Part shown: positions 35,448 through 47,062 of the stretch, one piece after another
Numbering within the stretch: the stretch's first letter is position 1
How the letters are laid out: every line of letters starts with the position of its first letter
NCBI GenBank assembly: GCA_015680685.1
Contig: MNCI01006585.1
Coordinates: forward strand, 464,479-528,478
DNA length: 64,000 nucleotides
Origin: Gnetum montanum
Taxonomy: Eukaryota; Streptophyta; Gnetopsida; Gnetales; Gnetaceae
Reading direction: 5' to 3'
Made by a program: the position numbers and the translations under genes
The notes under the pieces: generated by a model
Seen by the model: only the letters and a program-made list of their open reading frames with translations
Databases searched by the model: none
Told to the model about the DNA's origin: nothing

Positions 35448-35690
35448 GTCCTTGATAGGTGGTTTAATTGGCTAACCCATTATTTTATTAGGAAAGAGAT
35501 GATCAGTTCAAGTTGCACTTAAGACATCATTATATTCTTCTATAGTTCTTCTAATGTATTGTGTTGTATATAATCCTTGAAATGTACCTATAATAGAGTT
35601 GCTAGTAATAATAGAAGGTTCATAGTTTGAGTCACACTTGAGGCATTATTATATTCCTTTATAATTCTTTTAAATTATCATGTTGGCTAT
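35448..35690 (+). repeat. Possible second SINE, with two B-box-like motifs
   Basis: TTGGCTAACCCA (A-box-like, about 35470), GATCAGTTCAAGTTGCACTT (B-box-like, about 35506), and a related second block AGTTTGAGTCACACTTGAGG followed by CATTATTATATTC (about 35626). The two halves resemble each other. Ends are not clear. Confidence 0.4.
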
Positions 35691-35693
35691 ATG

Positions 35694-35758
35694 TCTATAT
35701 TATGTAGTTTATCTCTTCTGTTGAATGTTACTAGAAGAGATAAACTACATAATATAGA
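35694..35758. repeat. 26-bp perfect inverted repeat with 13-nt loop
   Basis: Left arm 35694-35719, loop 35720-35732, right arm 35733-35758; all 26 pairs match. The right arm is LINE coding sequence (RDKLHNIDIR), and the left arm is its inverted copy. Confidence 0.95.
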
Positions 35759-35884
35759 TATTAGAAAAATACTTGGAGTTTCTTCTATTTCAAATAAGCT
35801 ACAAGAATGATGACTTATATGGTTTCGACATGTATAAAGAAGATCAAATAATGAGGCTACCATGAAAGTTTACTAGATCACTAT
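35733..35884 (+). pseudogene. RTE-type LINE fragment (C-terminal part)
   Basis: Reads RDKLHNIDIRKILGVSSIS then IWFRHV and RRSNNEAT. These correspond to the conserved end of plant RTE LINEs (RxRxxDIRKxLGVxxI, LRWFGHVQRRP). It is cut at 35884 by gypsy-C. Confidence 0.7.
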
Positions 35885-36810
35885 TGATGAGTGATGAGGT
35901 ACCCCTACGCTCAACCATACAAATCACAAAGCGTTCATGCACAATTCGGTCAAATTCTGTGGACTTTATTGTTTCCGATGCACTACTCCTTTAGGAAGTG
36001 AATCTAGCCCTAAGGTCAATCATTGTCTTCCCAATTACACTTGTGACGTTTGTTGGTATGGTTGAGTGTAACTAAGGCATATGATTTTTATCATTTTATA
36101 TTTTATAGTTTGGTGCTTAAAATTTGGATAAAAGAAATTTAATTAACTAAACTAAATTAACTAATCAACTAGCATTTAACTATTCCTAACATAAGCATTC
36201 GATCCCACTTTTTGTACACATTTTGAACCCATGTATCCACTGTTGGGCAACCAAGCGCTACGCTACTGGGATTACCAAGCGAATACATGTTATGCCTGAA
36301 GCAGTTGTACTTATGTGTGTAATCTATCTACCTTAATTTCTTCATTAATGCAATAACTGGAAAATATTTAATAACTAATGAAAAACATTTAGTAAATAAT
36401 TAAAAACATTGAAAGCATAATTGAAATAGCTAATCTATCCAAAGTACTACAAGGTAAAGTGCTGCAAGGTTTATTAGAAAGCTCATCTTTATTGTTGCAC
36501 ACACTATCATGCTCATGTACAACAATGCTTAAATAAAGATCTGTACACTCAATAACTCCTACTACGGGCACTCAGGGAAAAATTCAAAGTTTCAAATGGA
36601 AAAACTGTAAGAGCTTCGCTTCAACTACAATATCTACTTACCATAAATGTGGCTACAAGCATGTTTTTATAGCCAACTACAAGCACTACGTTGATGGGGC
36701 CATGTCGATGCATGATATGATGTGTCAACTAGGCCTCGTTGATGAGGCCCATATGATGAGGTCGTGTTAATGAGATCCCATCGACACAGTTGATAGAATG
36801 TGACTCATCA
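35885..36810 (-). repeat. Gypsy-C 3' LTR
   Basis: 926 bp, collinear with 63410-64000. On the minus strand it starts TGATGAGTCACATT. It carries GGCCTCATCAACGAGGCC with TAGTTGAC before a TATA box (GGCTATAAAAACATG, plus positions 36660-36674). The polypurine tract ATGGAGGTA adjoins it at 36811-36828. Confidence 0.88.
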
Positions 36811-37059
36811 TACCTCCATGATTGAATGAAAACTTATCCTCAAGTTCTTTTACAAAATTAGGAAGGTATGGGATTATTGACTGACTTTTCCTCAAATAAA
36901 AAAAACAACTAACTTGATAAAAAATGGAGTGCCCAGGTGTACAGATCAATGCATTACAAAAAATGATGGTGTTTAGGACAAAAAATTGAACACCATGACT
37001 TAACTCTTCAAAATCAAACAGCATGTTCCTTGATGTTGTGGAGTTGTTAAAGAAGATTA

Positions 37060-39254
37060 AGTGGTCCTAGGTTGTGGTGGTTCCTAAGGCTCTGAGGGAC
37101 CTTCACCAACTTCACACACAAGCGATGGTTAAGGTGGCTGTGGTTATCCTACTATTACTGCAACTTTAGGTAGGAGGTAGAAAGCATCTAGCAGTGCTTT
37201 CATTTTCTCCTCCTTACTCCTAGGATTGTGCACTATCCATGCAGCTTTCCCAATGTGGGTTGGAATGGGCACATCCCAAGGACATGGGATTATTGGAAAC
37301 AACTCCTTTACGTTGACAAACTAGGCAGTGAACTATTTGTGTTCAATGTTGAACATCTTGACTATGTTCTTCAGCTCCTGGTAGTCATTCATCCATCTGG
37401 CTAGGTTCTTCTCAATAGATTGTTGATCTATGTGTCACCCTTTGAGAACTTCGAGTTCAGCATTAGCAACCTCAACCTTTTTCTATGTGTCCTTATGGTG
37501 TTTGAACTCAGCCTTGTATAGTAGATACAAGCTAGCCACTTGTTTTTCTAACTCTAACCACCACTATCCAATAGTCAACATTACTAGGCTTGCATAACGA
37601 AGATTGGCCAACTCAATATAGTTTGTCATCTCCTCGATTTGAAACTCCTTTAAGTGGATCTCTGCTTTGTTGTTGGTGTCAATCCCATCAACGATGGGTT
37701 GCCACACTTCTCTTCCTTGTTGGAGTTGCTAGAAGGATTCATTCATTTTTGCCATTACCATCTGGATGTGTTTCTCATTAACTTATTTTTGCAAGCCAAC
37801 TTGGTCCCTATAGTGATTTTTCACTTTTTCAAATTTGATGGCTTCATTCTTCCAAGCAGAAATCTCGATGGTAGACTTTTGATGCAAGGTGCATACCTTC
37901 TTCATTAACAAATTACAGTTTTTTGTGGCCAATTTCCTTAGTTTAGTGTTTACCCTAGCAAGCTACTCCTCTTGTTGATGAATAAATTCTTGCATTTGAT
38001 CCTTTTGAGCATCAACATTTCATAGGCGATAGTTCTATGTGGTCAATGTTTCATTCTCTTAGTGGATTTGGTTCAAGTCCTTCTAGATTGAGTATGTTTT
38101 GGCTTCAGCTATAGACTATTTAAATATGGTCATTACTTCCTCCTCCTTATCTTTCTAAAATCCTTCCTGAAGCTATTTGAGAGCTTCATCTCTTGTTACT
38201 ATTGAGCTAAGGATTGTAGGATCTACAAGTCAGGCATGAAGTTTGGCAACCTCCATGGCCAAGCATTGATTTTATCCTTAAGCCATTTCTAGTTGCCCCT
38301 CCAAAATAATGCATATGCCCCTTGTGTTTAGCAACTTTGACTGGGTTGCAATGATGTTCTCCAGAAGATCAAAGATGTTTGAGTCGGTTACCCAGTTCCT
38401 ACTAGTTGCTCCAATAATTTTTCATGTTGAGCTACGTTTAATTTTCCATTGATCATGCTTGCAGATGTCTACACATCTTGAAGTGCAGATATGTCTAGTA
38501 TAGACATTGCAGCTACATTCAATGCTTCTGTGACATGGTCAACCACCACTTCAGCCACTGTTTCCTACCCTTGGTGCTACATCGCCAAGACAGTTACTCC
38601 TTCACCTTCCTTCAACTGCATTGAGAAAGTGGTAGCATTCCCAAAGATTTCTAGGAATAGATGGTGTTGTGATAGTGACACTATCACCTCTCGAGTGTTG
38701 GGATCCAACCTCATGGGTAGCTGCATTCTTTTGGTAGAGAAGATTGGACCACCCCTCTCCATCTAGCTAACTATTTAGGCCACCTCATTAAGGTGACTCA
38801 TTGCTAGCTGGTACATAGATGGATCTAGCCTACTCATTCCTACATGTTTCTCTTGTTCGCTCAAGAGCTATTCTTGGATTTTTCTCAGATACTTAATGGT
38901 TATGTGGGCCTTTGGTGTTGTTTCCTGAGTGGGTGGTGGTGGCAATTGCTCCTCTAATTGAGTCATTATTAGCATATTCTCTTTCATGATCTTGGACCAT
39001 GAAGCCAAAGGAGTATGCTTGAGTGTATCATTATAATAGTAAACAATGCCTGTTCTCTTGCAAAGTTTTTGGATGAGACATGGAAAGAGTAGATTCTTCC
39101 TTCCACATTCATTTTCTTTGAAATGCTTCTCAATCTCTAAGTATAGTAGTTATGGAAGGTTAATAGGAAACTTCCTACTTAGAGCAGCACATGCTTGGGC
39201 GGAGAAGGTGGTTACCTTGCTTAGCCTCACCATTGGATTAAGGTGATAGGCTAT
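37060..39254 (-). pseudogene. Gypsy-C accessory ORF, 5' end cut by gypsy-B
   Basis: The minus-strand reading contains the core of the same protein as in gypsy-1 and gypsy-2: a TFSAQAC block, then LLFPCLIQKLCKRTGI. This is followed by a Pro-rich and coiled-coil-like region and near the C-terminus AAWIVHNPRSKEEKMKALL, matching VHDPRLEEEK..ALL of gypsy-1. Gypsy-B begins at 39255, so about 640 nt of the N-terminal coding sequence (estimated from gypsy-2) should lie right of gypsy-B, in or beyond the N gap. Several stops are present. Confidence 0.68.
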
Positions 39255-40206
39255 TGATGAGTGGCGAGATACCCCTACACTCAACCATACGAATACAAGC
39301 GTAGCACACGTGATCCGGTTGAGCTCCATAGACTAAGTGCCTACACGCCCATGGAACACTTAGGGTTAATCATTTGTTGTCTTCCTAGACTTACTTGTAG
39401 TTGTCACGGTGTATGGTTAAGTAAGTCTGAGGTATATGATTTTTATAGATTTTTATGTTTTTGTCTCCTATGCTAACAAGGTGAAGGGTTGAGAAACTAA
39501 TTACTAACTCTAACTAATGAACTAAGTCTAAATTAACCTAGCGTCAGCATATGTTCCCACTTATCGTTCACACCTTGAACCAATGCAACTGTGGTTACCA
39601 AACGCTAATCGTTGCTGGGATCACCATGCATAACGCACATGCTCGAAGTGGTCGTATTGAGGCACTTAACTAGGAGAGAAAGGTTGAGAGAGAAAGCAGT
39701 AAATAACAGATAATAAATAACAAGTAATAAATAATAGTAAATAAAATCCTAATTAGCCTATTCCATGCCCTGCAAGGTTTATCCAAGAAGCTCGTCTTTA
39801 TTGCCGTACACAAACTTGTGTTCAGGTACAATGTTTGCTCGAATAAAGATCCATTCACTTTAGGACTCCTACTGCAGGCACATGGAAAATATTCTATCTC
39901 TNTACACAAACTTGTGTTCAGGTACAATGTTTGTTCGAATAAAGATCCATTCACTTTAGGACTCCTACTATGGGCACATGGAAAATATTCTATCTCTGGA
40001 GTGATCAATCTGCCAGAGTTTGACTACTGTCTAGCCTAGGATGAGGAAACAATAGAGAGCCACCTCTTATTTATAGATATGACGGCGCACCGCGATATTG
40101 TGTACGCGATATCTCGAGGGAGGATGCGATATCGCGTATGCGATATTGTGAGGGATGTGATATCACGATGGTTGTGATATCGCATACATGATATCACATC
40201 CCATCA
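39255..40206 (-). repeat. Gypsy-B 3' LTR with an internal ~95-bp duplication
   Basis: Collinear with 54084-54666 and with the solo LTR at 33252-34093. GCGATATCGC-type palindromes (40085-40200) precede the TATA box on the minus strand (plus 40064-40075). The segments 39806-39901 and 39903-39997 are near-identical and joined by a single N; the solo LTR has this segment once. Next to the LTR at 40207 is TACCCCCATGACT, the polypurine tract on the minus strand. Confidence 0.9.
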
Positions 40207-42145
40207 TACCCCCATGACTAAATGAAAACTCATTCTTGAGCTCATTACAATAATATCGGAAAGGTATGGTATTATTGACTCAATGGAACTAATGGGATGA
40301 CTTGTGAATGGATCATCATTACAAGACACAACAAAACTAGTGTTTAGGACAACAAGGGTGAATACCTTATTACATTGACATCAGGCCTCATTTGGCAGCT
40401 GAGAGAAAAGAGAAGAGAGAAGAGAGAAGAAGTCTTGCTACTGCCAACGCCAAGATTGTGCCTTTCATTGTCTATCAGTAAGCGCACCATCAGTCTTGCT
40501 CCTTGCATAGTTGCTTCCAGCACTACTCCATTCCAAGTGTTCCTTCCAGATTCCCTCCATTGTTGCATGATTGTCATCTGCACACACAACACAATCTTTT
40601 ATTAGAAAGGGTAAATGAATCATCATGTAATTGATACCTTGCTTTAGTGTGAGTCCATTGACTGAGTTGTGGTATGGCTGATTGTGGGTCTGGAGATATA
40701 ATATAGATGATTACCAAAGGTGTAGGGGTTAGGAAAAAATCAAAAAAAAATCGGGCTAGGAGAAAATCGAAAAAATCGGGCCCTGTACCCCCATGACTAA
40801 TTGCGAACCTCCGGTAGCGATAGAATGGAGAAATAAAGAGGAACAAGAAAGATAAGGAAAAAGAGACAACTATAGCATTGATAAAATGGATGTCAAGATG
40901 GAAATGAACAAAATAAAATTAATTGCAAAATGTTAAGGGAAAGAATTTAACTGGTGTACCAAATAGGAATGTCAGTGGGTCCTCCCCAAAGCAAGCTCAT
41001 GCCCGTAATGCCCTGACAAACCCACATTCAAAGAGTCCGTAGGCTCTGGGAATGTCCTTTGGAACAAGAGTTAAAGACTTAACCAGAAGAGTTTACCAAA
41101 AAGAACATGATGTATTTACCAAAATATACACTAATGATACAACTGGCAATGAGATGAATAATGGAGAGAAGGATGGAGAGAAGAGAATGGAATGGAATCC
41201 CAAGAACAAGGTGGTGTACAGCCCCTTGTGTGTTTCATGATTAATGTGACTTGGCAAATCTCATTCCAACTCCAGCCTTAAACCAACCACATCCAGTGAT
41301 TTCGCATCAATGCATTCAGCCAAACCATCCACTTGAGTAACAAGAATGCTTCCCCCAAGAGCCACCACCATTCTGACGAAACAAATGAGGAGAGAATGGG
41401 AAGCAAGAAGGGCCTTAGTTAGAGAGAATATTTTTGGTTCCATAACCAGTGCTTGTAGCCCAAGGGATTATTTCGTCGAAGGGGTGTGCTTTGAATTCTT
41501 ACTTTTTCTTTTCTTTTCCTTTTTTATTTTTTTTTGTTTTGTGTTTTTATGCATGAGAACCACACCATGCAAAGACTTCTTATTTTTATTTGCTCAATTT
41601 CCAATAATTAGGTAATGTCAAAACGACAAGAAAACTCAAGAAGAAAACATCCAAGCACCCAAGAGAATGGCCAACACAAATGCATCAAGTTCCCTTGAAG
41701 TCACACCCTCTTCAATCCTTGAGTCCTTCCTTAGTTTGAGAAATGCCCAATCACTGATTCGTTAAAGTTTTTATTATGAAGGCGATTGTATATTTCCAAG
41801 TCGAGAGAGACCATAGAAACTGGTGGATGGATGGATGAAGTGAACTCATTTCCTACCATATCAAAAGAAACATACCTTAGTATCAACAACATGACTTAAA
41901 GGTAAAAACCAAACATTAACAATCAATATGAAAATAGTTCATACCATCAGGAAGAACACTTATTGGGTGACAAACTTATAGGGTGGATCACACACACATA
42001 CACACACAAAATGGAAAAGTATAACGATGGTTTAAAACAAAAACAAGAAGAGTTAAAGGAATTTGTAAAACAAAAATATGTAAAAATAAAAATAAAAAAC
42101 AAGAAATAAAAAACAAAAATCAAAAAGACTGAAGGCCTCCAATGG
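40207..42145 (-). other. Gypsy-B spacer between integrase and the 3' LTR
   Basis: Noncoding. 41150-41400 matches the gypsy-C spacer (about 56030-56240), sharing GACTTCGCATCA/GATTTCGCATCA and ACAAGARTGCTTCC words. A purine-rich run (GAGAAAAGAGAAGAGAGAAG) is at 40393. A second polypurine-tract-like TACCCCCATGACTAATTGCG is at about 40789. No accessory ORF is present. Confidence 0.6.
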
Positions 42146-43858
42146 TCAACATATGTGGCCATCTCCCCCATGACTGAATTGCAAGGGGGAGATTCGAAAT
42201 AGAGAGCACGGTTGCCTACTAGTGGAGGTGTAATTTCTACTAGCTATTTTTGGTTCACGGAAAGGTTTTTTTTCTTGTACATTAACCAGTAACCTTTTAT
42301 CTGGGCTGTCAAGCTTGTATATCATCATGGCTCTAGAGGGAAAGGTTGTATGAATAATATAGGATCCTTCCCACAATGTTTGAAATTTTTTACGTTGTGG
42401 TACATGCGTGGGATTCCAGTAAAGGACCTTGTCTCCTGGTTGGTACCTAAACCTTAGAATTCTCAAGTCATGACGTTGTTTACTATGTGCCTTGTGCAAC
42501 TCATTTAACGATAGTGCATCCAATCTATTCTCGTCTAGCACGTTCAAAGTTGCCAACCATTGTTTTTGTGCTAGGTCGAGGTCTAGGTGAAGGTCGCAAG
42601 ACTTGTATAGTGTACGAGGCTCATTTTGTATAGGGAGCTTTGGTAGTTTCCCATACACTAACTCATAGGGAGAATAGCCTGTAGGGAGGTTCCAAGTTGA
42701 GCGGTACACCCAGAGAGCGTCGTTTAGTTTTGTGCTCCAATCTTGCCTAAATTTGCTAATCATTCTTGTTAATATTCTTGTGATCTCCCGTTTAGTAACC
42801 TCGGCTTAGCCATTAGCTTAGGGGTGGTAAGGTGTGGTCAATTTATGCTTAACTCCTAAGTGTTGCATCAATTTGTGAAAGGTTGCACTCGTAAAATGTG
42901 TTCCATTATCAGAGATGAGTGCATGCGGCACACCAAACCTGTTTACGATTTGTTGTTGTACAAATCATGCAGCTGTGGATGATGTGTAGTCTATTACTAC
43001 GACTGCTTCAACCCATTTGGTTAAATAATCAACAACAACGATGATATATGCTTTTTCATTGGACATCGGTGTAATAGACCCCATAAAATCTATTCCCCAG
43101 ATATCGAAGGGTTCCAAAGGTTGAATCCATTGTTGTGGACCCTCCATTCTAGTAGTCATTCCACCATCACGTTGGCAGTGCTCATGGGATTGGGCAAAAT
43201 GATGGGCATCCCAAAATAGTGTTGGCCAATAATATCCTACAAGCAGGACCTTAGTAGCTATTCGTCTTCCAGCATAGTGATCCCCATAGGGGCCCTCATG
43301 AGCATCTTGGAGAACTTTTAATTGATTCTTATCGGGCACGTACCATCAAACCAAGCCATCAGGACAGACTTTATAGAGTTGTCCCTTGATTTTTCTGAAG
43401 TACTTGGTTTTGTGAAGAAACTGTTGTTTCTTCCTAAAGTCCAACCCCTGTGGTGTTTGTTGTGAAATGAGATAAGTAAGAATGCTACTATACCAATTTA
43501 TTTCTGTGGGTTGATTATTTACTACATCAGCAAAGAGGGTTTCATCAGGAAAATGGTCAGATACAACATAGTCATCCTCTTTGCTGTCCCAACGCAACTG
43601 AGATAGGTGATCTGTGACTACATTCTCGGTGCCTTTGCAATCTACTATCGTTAAATCGAACTCTTGAAGAATTACCAACCAACGTATGCTACGTGGGCTA
43701 ATCGTTGGCTTGTTCATAAGGAACCTAATTGCACTATGATCCATATGGATGTATACTTTGTAGCCCAATACATAGTGCCTAAATTTGTCCAGTGCAAACA
43801 CTACAACCATTAATTCCTTTTCCGTAGTCGTGTAGTTGAGTTGTGCACATGTGATACT
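42146..43858 (-). pseudogene. Gypsy-B integrase and RNase H
   Basis: RNase H (43346-43858) has EKELMVVVFALDKFRHYVLG and TENVVTDHLSQLRW. Integrase (42146-43339) has the HHCC-type region (HEGPYGDHYAGRR...HEHCQRD, second Cys pair partly lost), then WGIDFMG and SDNGTHF of the DDE core. Its C-terminus has HVPQRKKFQTLWEGSYIIH. There is a TGA in place of Arg just after STAA, and a stop in the PYHP..NG block. No chromodomain is seen, as expected for Athila-type elements. It is split from RT by the 43859-47062 insertion. Confidence 0.85.
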
Positions 43859-46800
43859 TGTTGGCGACCGTTTTGGATGCAACCGCCAACGAGTGTCCTC
43901 GAACAGGATTTAGGTGCCTACTGGTCTCTAGCAACACCAAGGCCTAGATACCTCCAAATAGACTCAGTAGTTAATGTGAGTATGTGTGTGTGCTGTTGCG
44001 GTGTGCAGTTGTGAAAAATGAAACGATTGCGTTGTGTGTAAACTACAAATAACTTATCCTAAAGAGATTCAGCCAACTTTTCCAAGTACTGTGAGTTGTT
44101 GAGAGTTCCTATTTTGTTTAATTGCCTAGTCTATGCGGTCCTTATAATACCTACTTGTAACAAATAAAATTTTGCAAAAAAATTTGAGCACAACTCCACG
44201 AATCTACTTCTAATTTTCCCCAAAGAAAGAGATAGTTCCATAAGAAAACTAGAAATAGAGCAAGATTCAATGGAAATAGACAGAAAAGAAAGCAGATTTG
44301 TGTTAAGACCTCAAATGTTTAAACAAGGTAAAATAATACGAGTAAACACTTCACAATAAAGCTATCCCAAATTCAATATCTACGAATTGTTCAAACTTCT
44401 AAAGCTCAAATAAGAAATTTCTTCAAGACAATCCTACTATGTTACCAAAAATTGCTGCGTAAACTATCACGTACGAGACTCCATTTTGGCTAGATAATGG
44501 AAGTCAACAATTGCATTCAACAGAACCTTCAAAAGACTTAACAATTTTTGATTGAAATACCACGGAGATTCACTTTAAAAATAAAAGAAGCTATTCTAGT
44601 CGCATCAAAATACCAAAGATTTTCTGAACCCTCTTGACTATTGAATCATTCAGCGACATGACTACATGTAGAGGCTCTCTTACAACAATCTCAATAGCAG
44701 TTCTTATAATTTGCACAATAATAAAATTCACTACTAAAATGCTCTTAAGGCATTCAAACACAAGCGCTTCTATGGAAAAATTTTAATAGAAATTTTCAAT
44801 TATGCAACAAGAACAATAAGAGCAATCTAAAAATCCCAAAATTACTTGCCAAGGATGATACTATCTAAACCACTAGCTAAACAATTTAAACAAAATAAAA
44901 AACAATAAGCATAACTCATAGGACTATGACAAAGATGCTAAAATCTTTTCTTTAGCCAGTCATCTTACAAGCAATCTTTCACAATTTCTTCTTTACAATG
45001 CTCTTCCCAAGACCCAAAGTGTGTCTCCAAGTAAGAGCCCAAGTGTGTGAGACCAAATTGTCCCTTCCTTCTTACCCCTGAAGCCTTTTTATAGGGTTCA
45101 AAAGGTAGTTACATTCTAAAATATCTTAGCTAACTTTTCTCCCAAGTAAGGAAGTTAATTACTTGCCCAACAAGTTAGGAGATCTTACTTACCCAACAAG
45201 TTAGTAGATTACTTGCTCAACAAGTTAGGAAAGTTAGGAGAAAATCATGCTAATATTGGTATGTGTCTTTACAAATATTGCTTTTATAAGCAATAATAAT
45301 AATTTTTTAAAAATAAATCCAAGAGTTCCATATAATTGTTATTTTTATTTTTATTTTTTTAGAATTTTTAAGTTTTAAATGTTAAAAATATTATTCAAGC
45401 CCTAGTAATTTTATAAACAGGTGGTAGCAACAAGGTAATTTTTTTATACACCTTAATGTAACGTTGGTTGAGGCGGCTGTACGAGTTAATAAGGTCGACC
45501 CTTGCAAATTTGTATTTTAAATGCGTAAAATTTGCTGCTGGCTTCTTGGCACCGTTAGAACATCTCCGAATGTGAAGGTCGAATGTGAAGGCACTAGGCC
45601 TAGAACTACCAAAAAATAGTTTCAAATTATCCCACCTTGCCAAAACCATATATCAACTGCCACCGCGAAAGAAGGCTCTACCACCGCGTTCGGTAATGTT
45701 GCCGTGTTTTCCGTAAAAATTGCGGTTGTTATAACCTTTGCTGTGTCTTTGAACAACAATTGTAATCCAGATAAACGGAATCTCGATCTGCCTGCGAAAC
45801 CCTAAAGATTGGAGACGGAAGGGAAGATATATGAATCACGATGAGCATCGAGCTCCTTGATGATGATGGGGAAGGCGGAGAGGCGGATCTGGGCGTAGAC
45901 ATCCTTATTCTGGTTGCGGGCAGCGAGGGCCTGTGCCTCCGCCATGGCTTCAGCTAGGACAGTGTTGATGTCGGAGCAAAGGCAGTCCACAATGCCCAAG
46001 TCCAAAGCTTGGCACGCCTGCAACTTGGATCCCTTCAACAAAACCTCACCTACTACTCACGACGTTAGTTTACTACGGATGAGGGCCCCTAGGCTCGCCG
46101 GCATTCGCATGCCTAGATCCACCTCACTCATGTAAAGTACGGGATTGCATCGACCATGGCCGTGGCTATCTAACACGAAACTATAGTTGTGTGTGAGGGC
46201 GACCATGAGACCGCCAACCGCGGCATGACCAAGCAGGGCTACGATGGTGGGCACGCCCAACCGCATGAAGGCTGCTAGCACATCCTCGAGTTTGTGGTGA
46301 ACTATTTTTACATTTTTCTAGCCATCCTCTGCCTCTGCTACCCACTTCAGATCTAGGCTATTCAAAAAATACCTTCCTTCGTTTGTTGTAACAAGCGCGA
46401 CCACGTCAGGCGACTATGTGATGGTGTGGAGAGTGGCATTGATGCTTTCGAGCGTGGCAGGGTTAAATCGGTGGTCGGAGTTGCCAGCAAGGGTTAGAAT
46501 GAAGATGTCACCATTCCTTTCCAAAGTGCACATCTTCATCGGTGTATCGGCACCCACGCGGACAGTTGCTCGCCCTTGAAAAATAAAAATTTTCCCCTAC
46601 ATAGTAACAACACAAATTATCTTCTAGATAATAAGTTTGCTCTCTGTTCATCAATGACTACAACTTGTTACTGTTGATGTCGCATAGCTACACCATTGCT
46701 ACTACATCAAATGATCGATCTCCTCGTGAGCTTCTCAGAGGATCATGGAGCACTCAGCAATCACGGTTGGGAAATAGACGAATCATGGATGAAATGAATG

Positions 46801-47062
46801 ATGATGAACACAAAATGATAAAAACACCGATAATTTTGCAGGCACGGTAGTTGCAGTGCAGGTTCCCAATTCATCATACGATTTGTATTTACCAGCATCC
46901 TACATTTGGTATCTCTTTGCATTGCTTTATTAAGAAATGAAATTTCCTTTGTTACTGCAGAGGCATTCCTTCCTTAATTTGTGTTACAAATAGAAAATTT
47001 TCTAACTAAATAAACCTTTAATCATGCCAACCTGTTCCATGAAATGGCCAAATGTGCCAACA
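43859..47062 (-). mobile_element. 3.2-kb TG...CA insertion with host-gene pseudogene; probable long solo LTR
   Basis: Starts TGTTGGCGACC, ends GTGCCAACA, and is flanked by perfect ATACT at 43854-43858 and 47063-47067. It lies inside RNase H/RT coding sequence that continues on both sides. On the minus strand a TATA box (CTATAAAAAGG, plus 45083-45094) is followed by a leader-like sequence, as in an LTR. No polymerase, primer site or second LTR is visible. The putative U3 half (45095-47062) contains an enoyl-CoA isomerase pseudogene. Gene capture by an LTR, or a retrocopy inserted in it, are both possible; a DNA transposon with TGTTGGC inverted ends is less likely with a 5-bp duplication. Confidence 0.7.
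45802..46539 (-). pseudogene. ECI-like: Enoyl-CoA delta-isomerase (ECI-like) pseudogene, intronless
   Basis: One continuous minus-strand frame of about 245 codons from MKMCTLERNGDIFILTLAGN, near the ~240 residues of plant peroxisomal ECI proteins, which move double bonds during unsaturated fatty acid beta-oxidation. Family blocks: FNPATLESINATL, VPTIVALLGHAAVGGLMVAL (oxyanion-hole region), LYMSEVDLGMRMP (acidic catalytic region) and LKGSKLQACQALDLGIVDC. Three nonsense codons break the frame: TAG 46414-46416, TAG 46318-46320 and TGA 46057-46059. All are explicable by single C-to-T changes. No clear C-terminal peroxisome signal is seen. It lies inside the 43859-47062 insertion, not in a normal gene context. 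Confidence 0.85.

Noticed and set aside
45802-46539. Functional enoyl-CoA isomerase gene with short introns around the stops
   Set aside because: The frame runs uninterrupted through all three stop codons with family sequence on both sides, so they are nonsense mutations, not introns.
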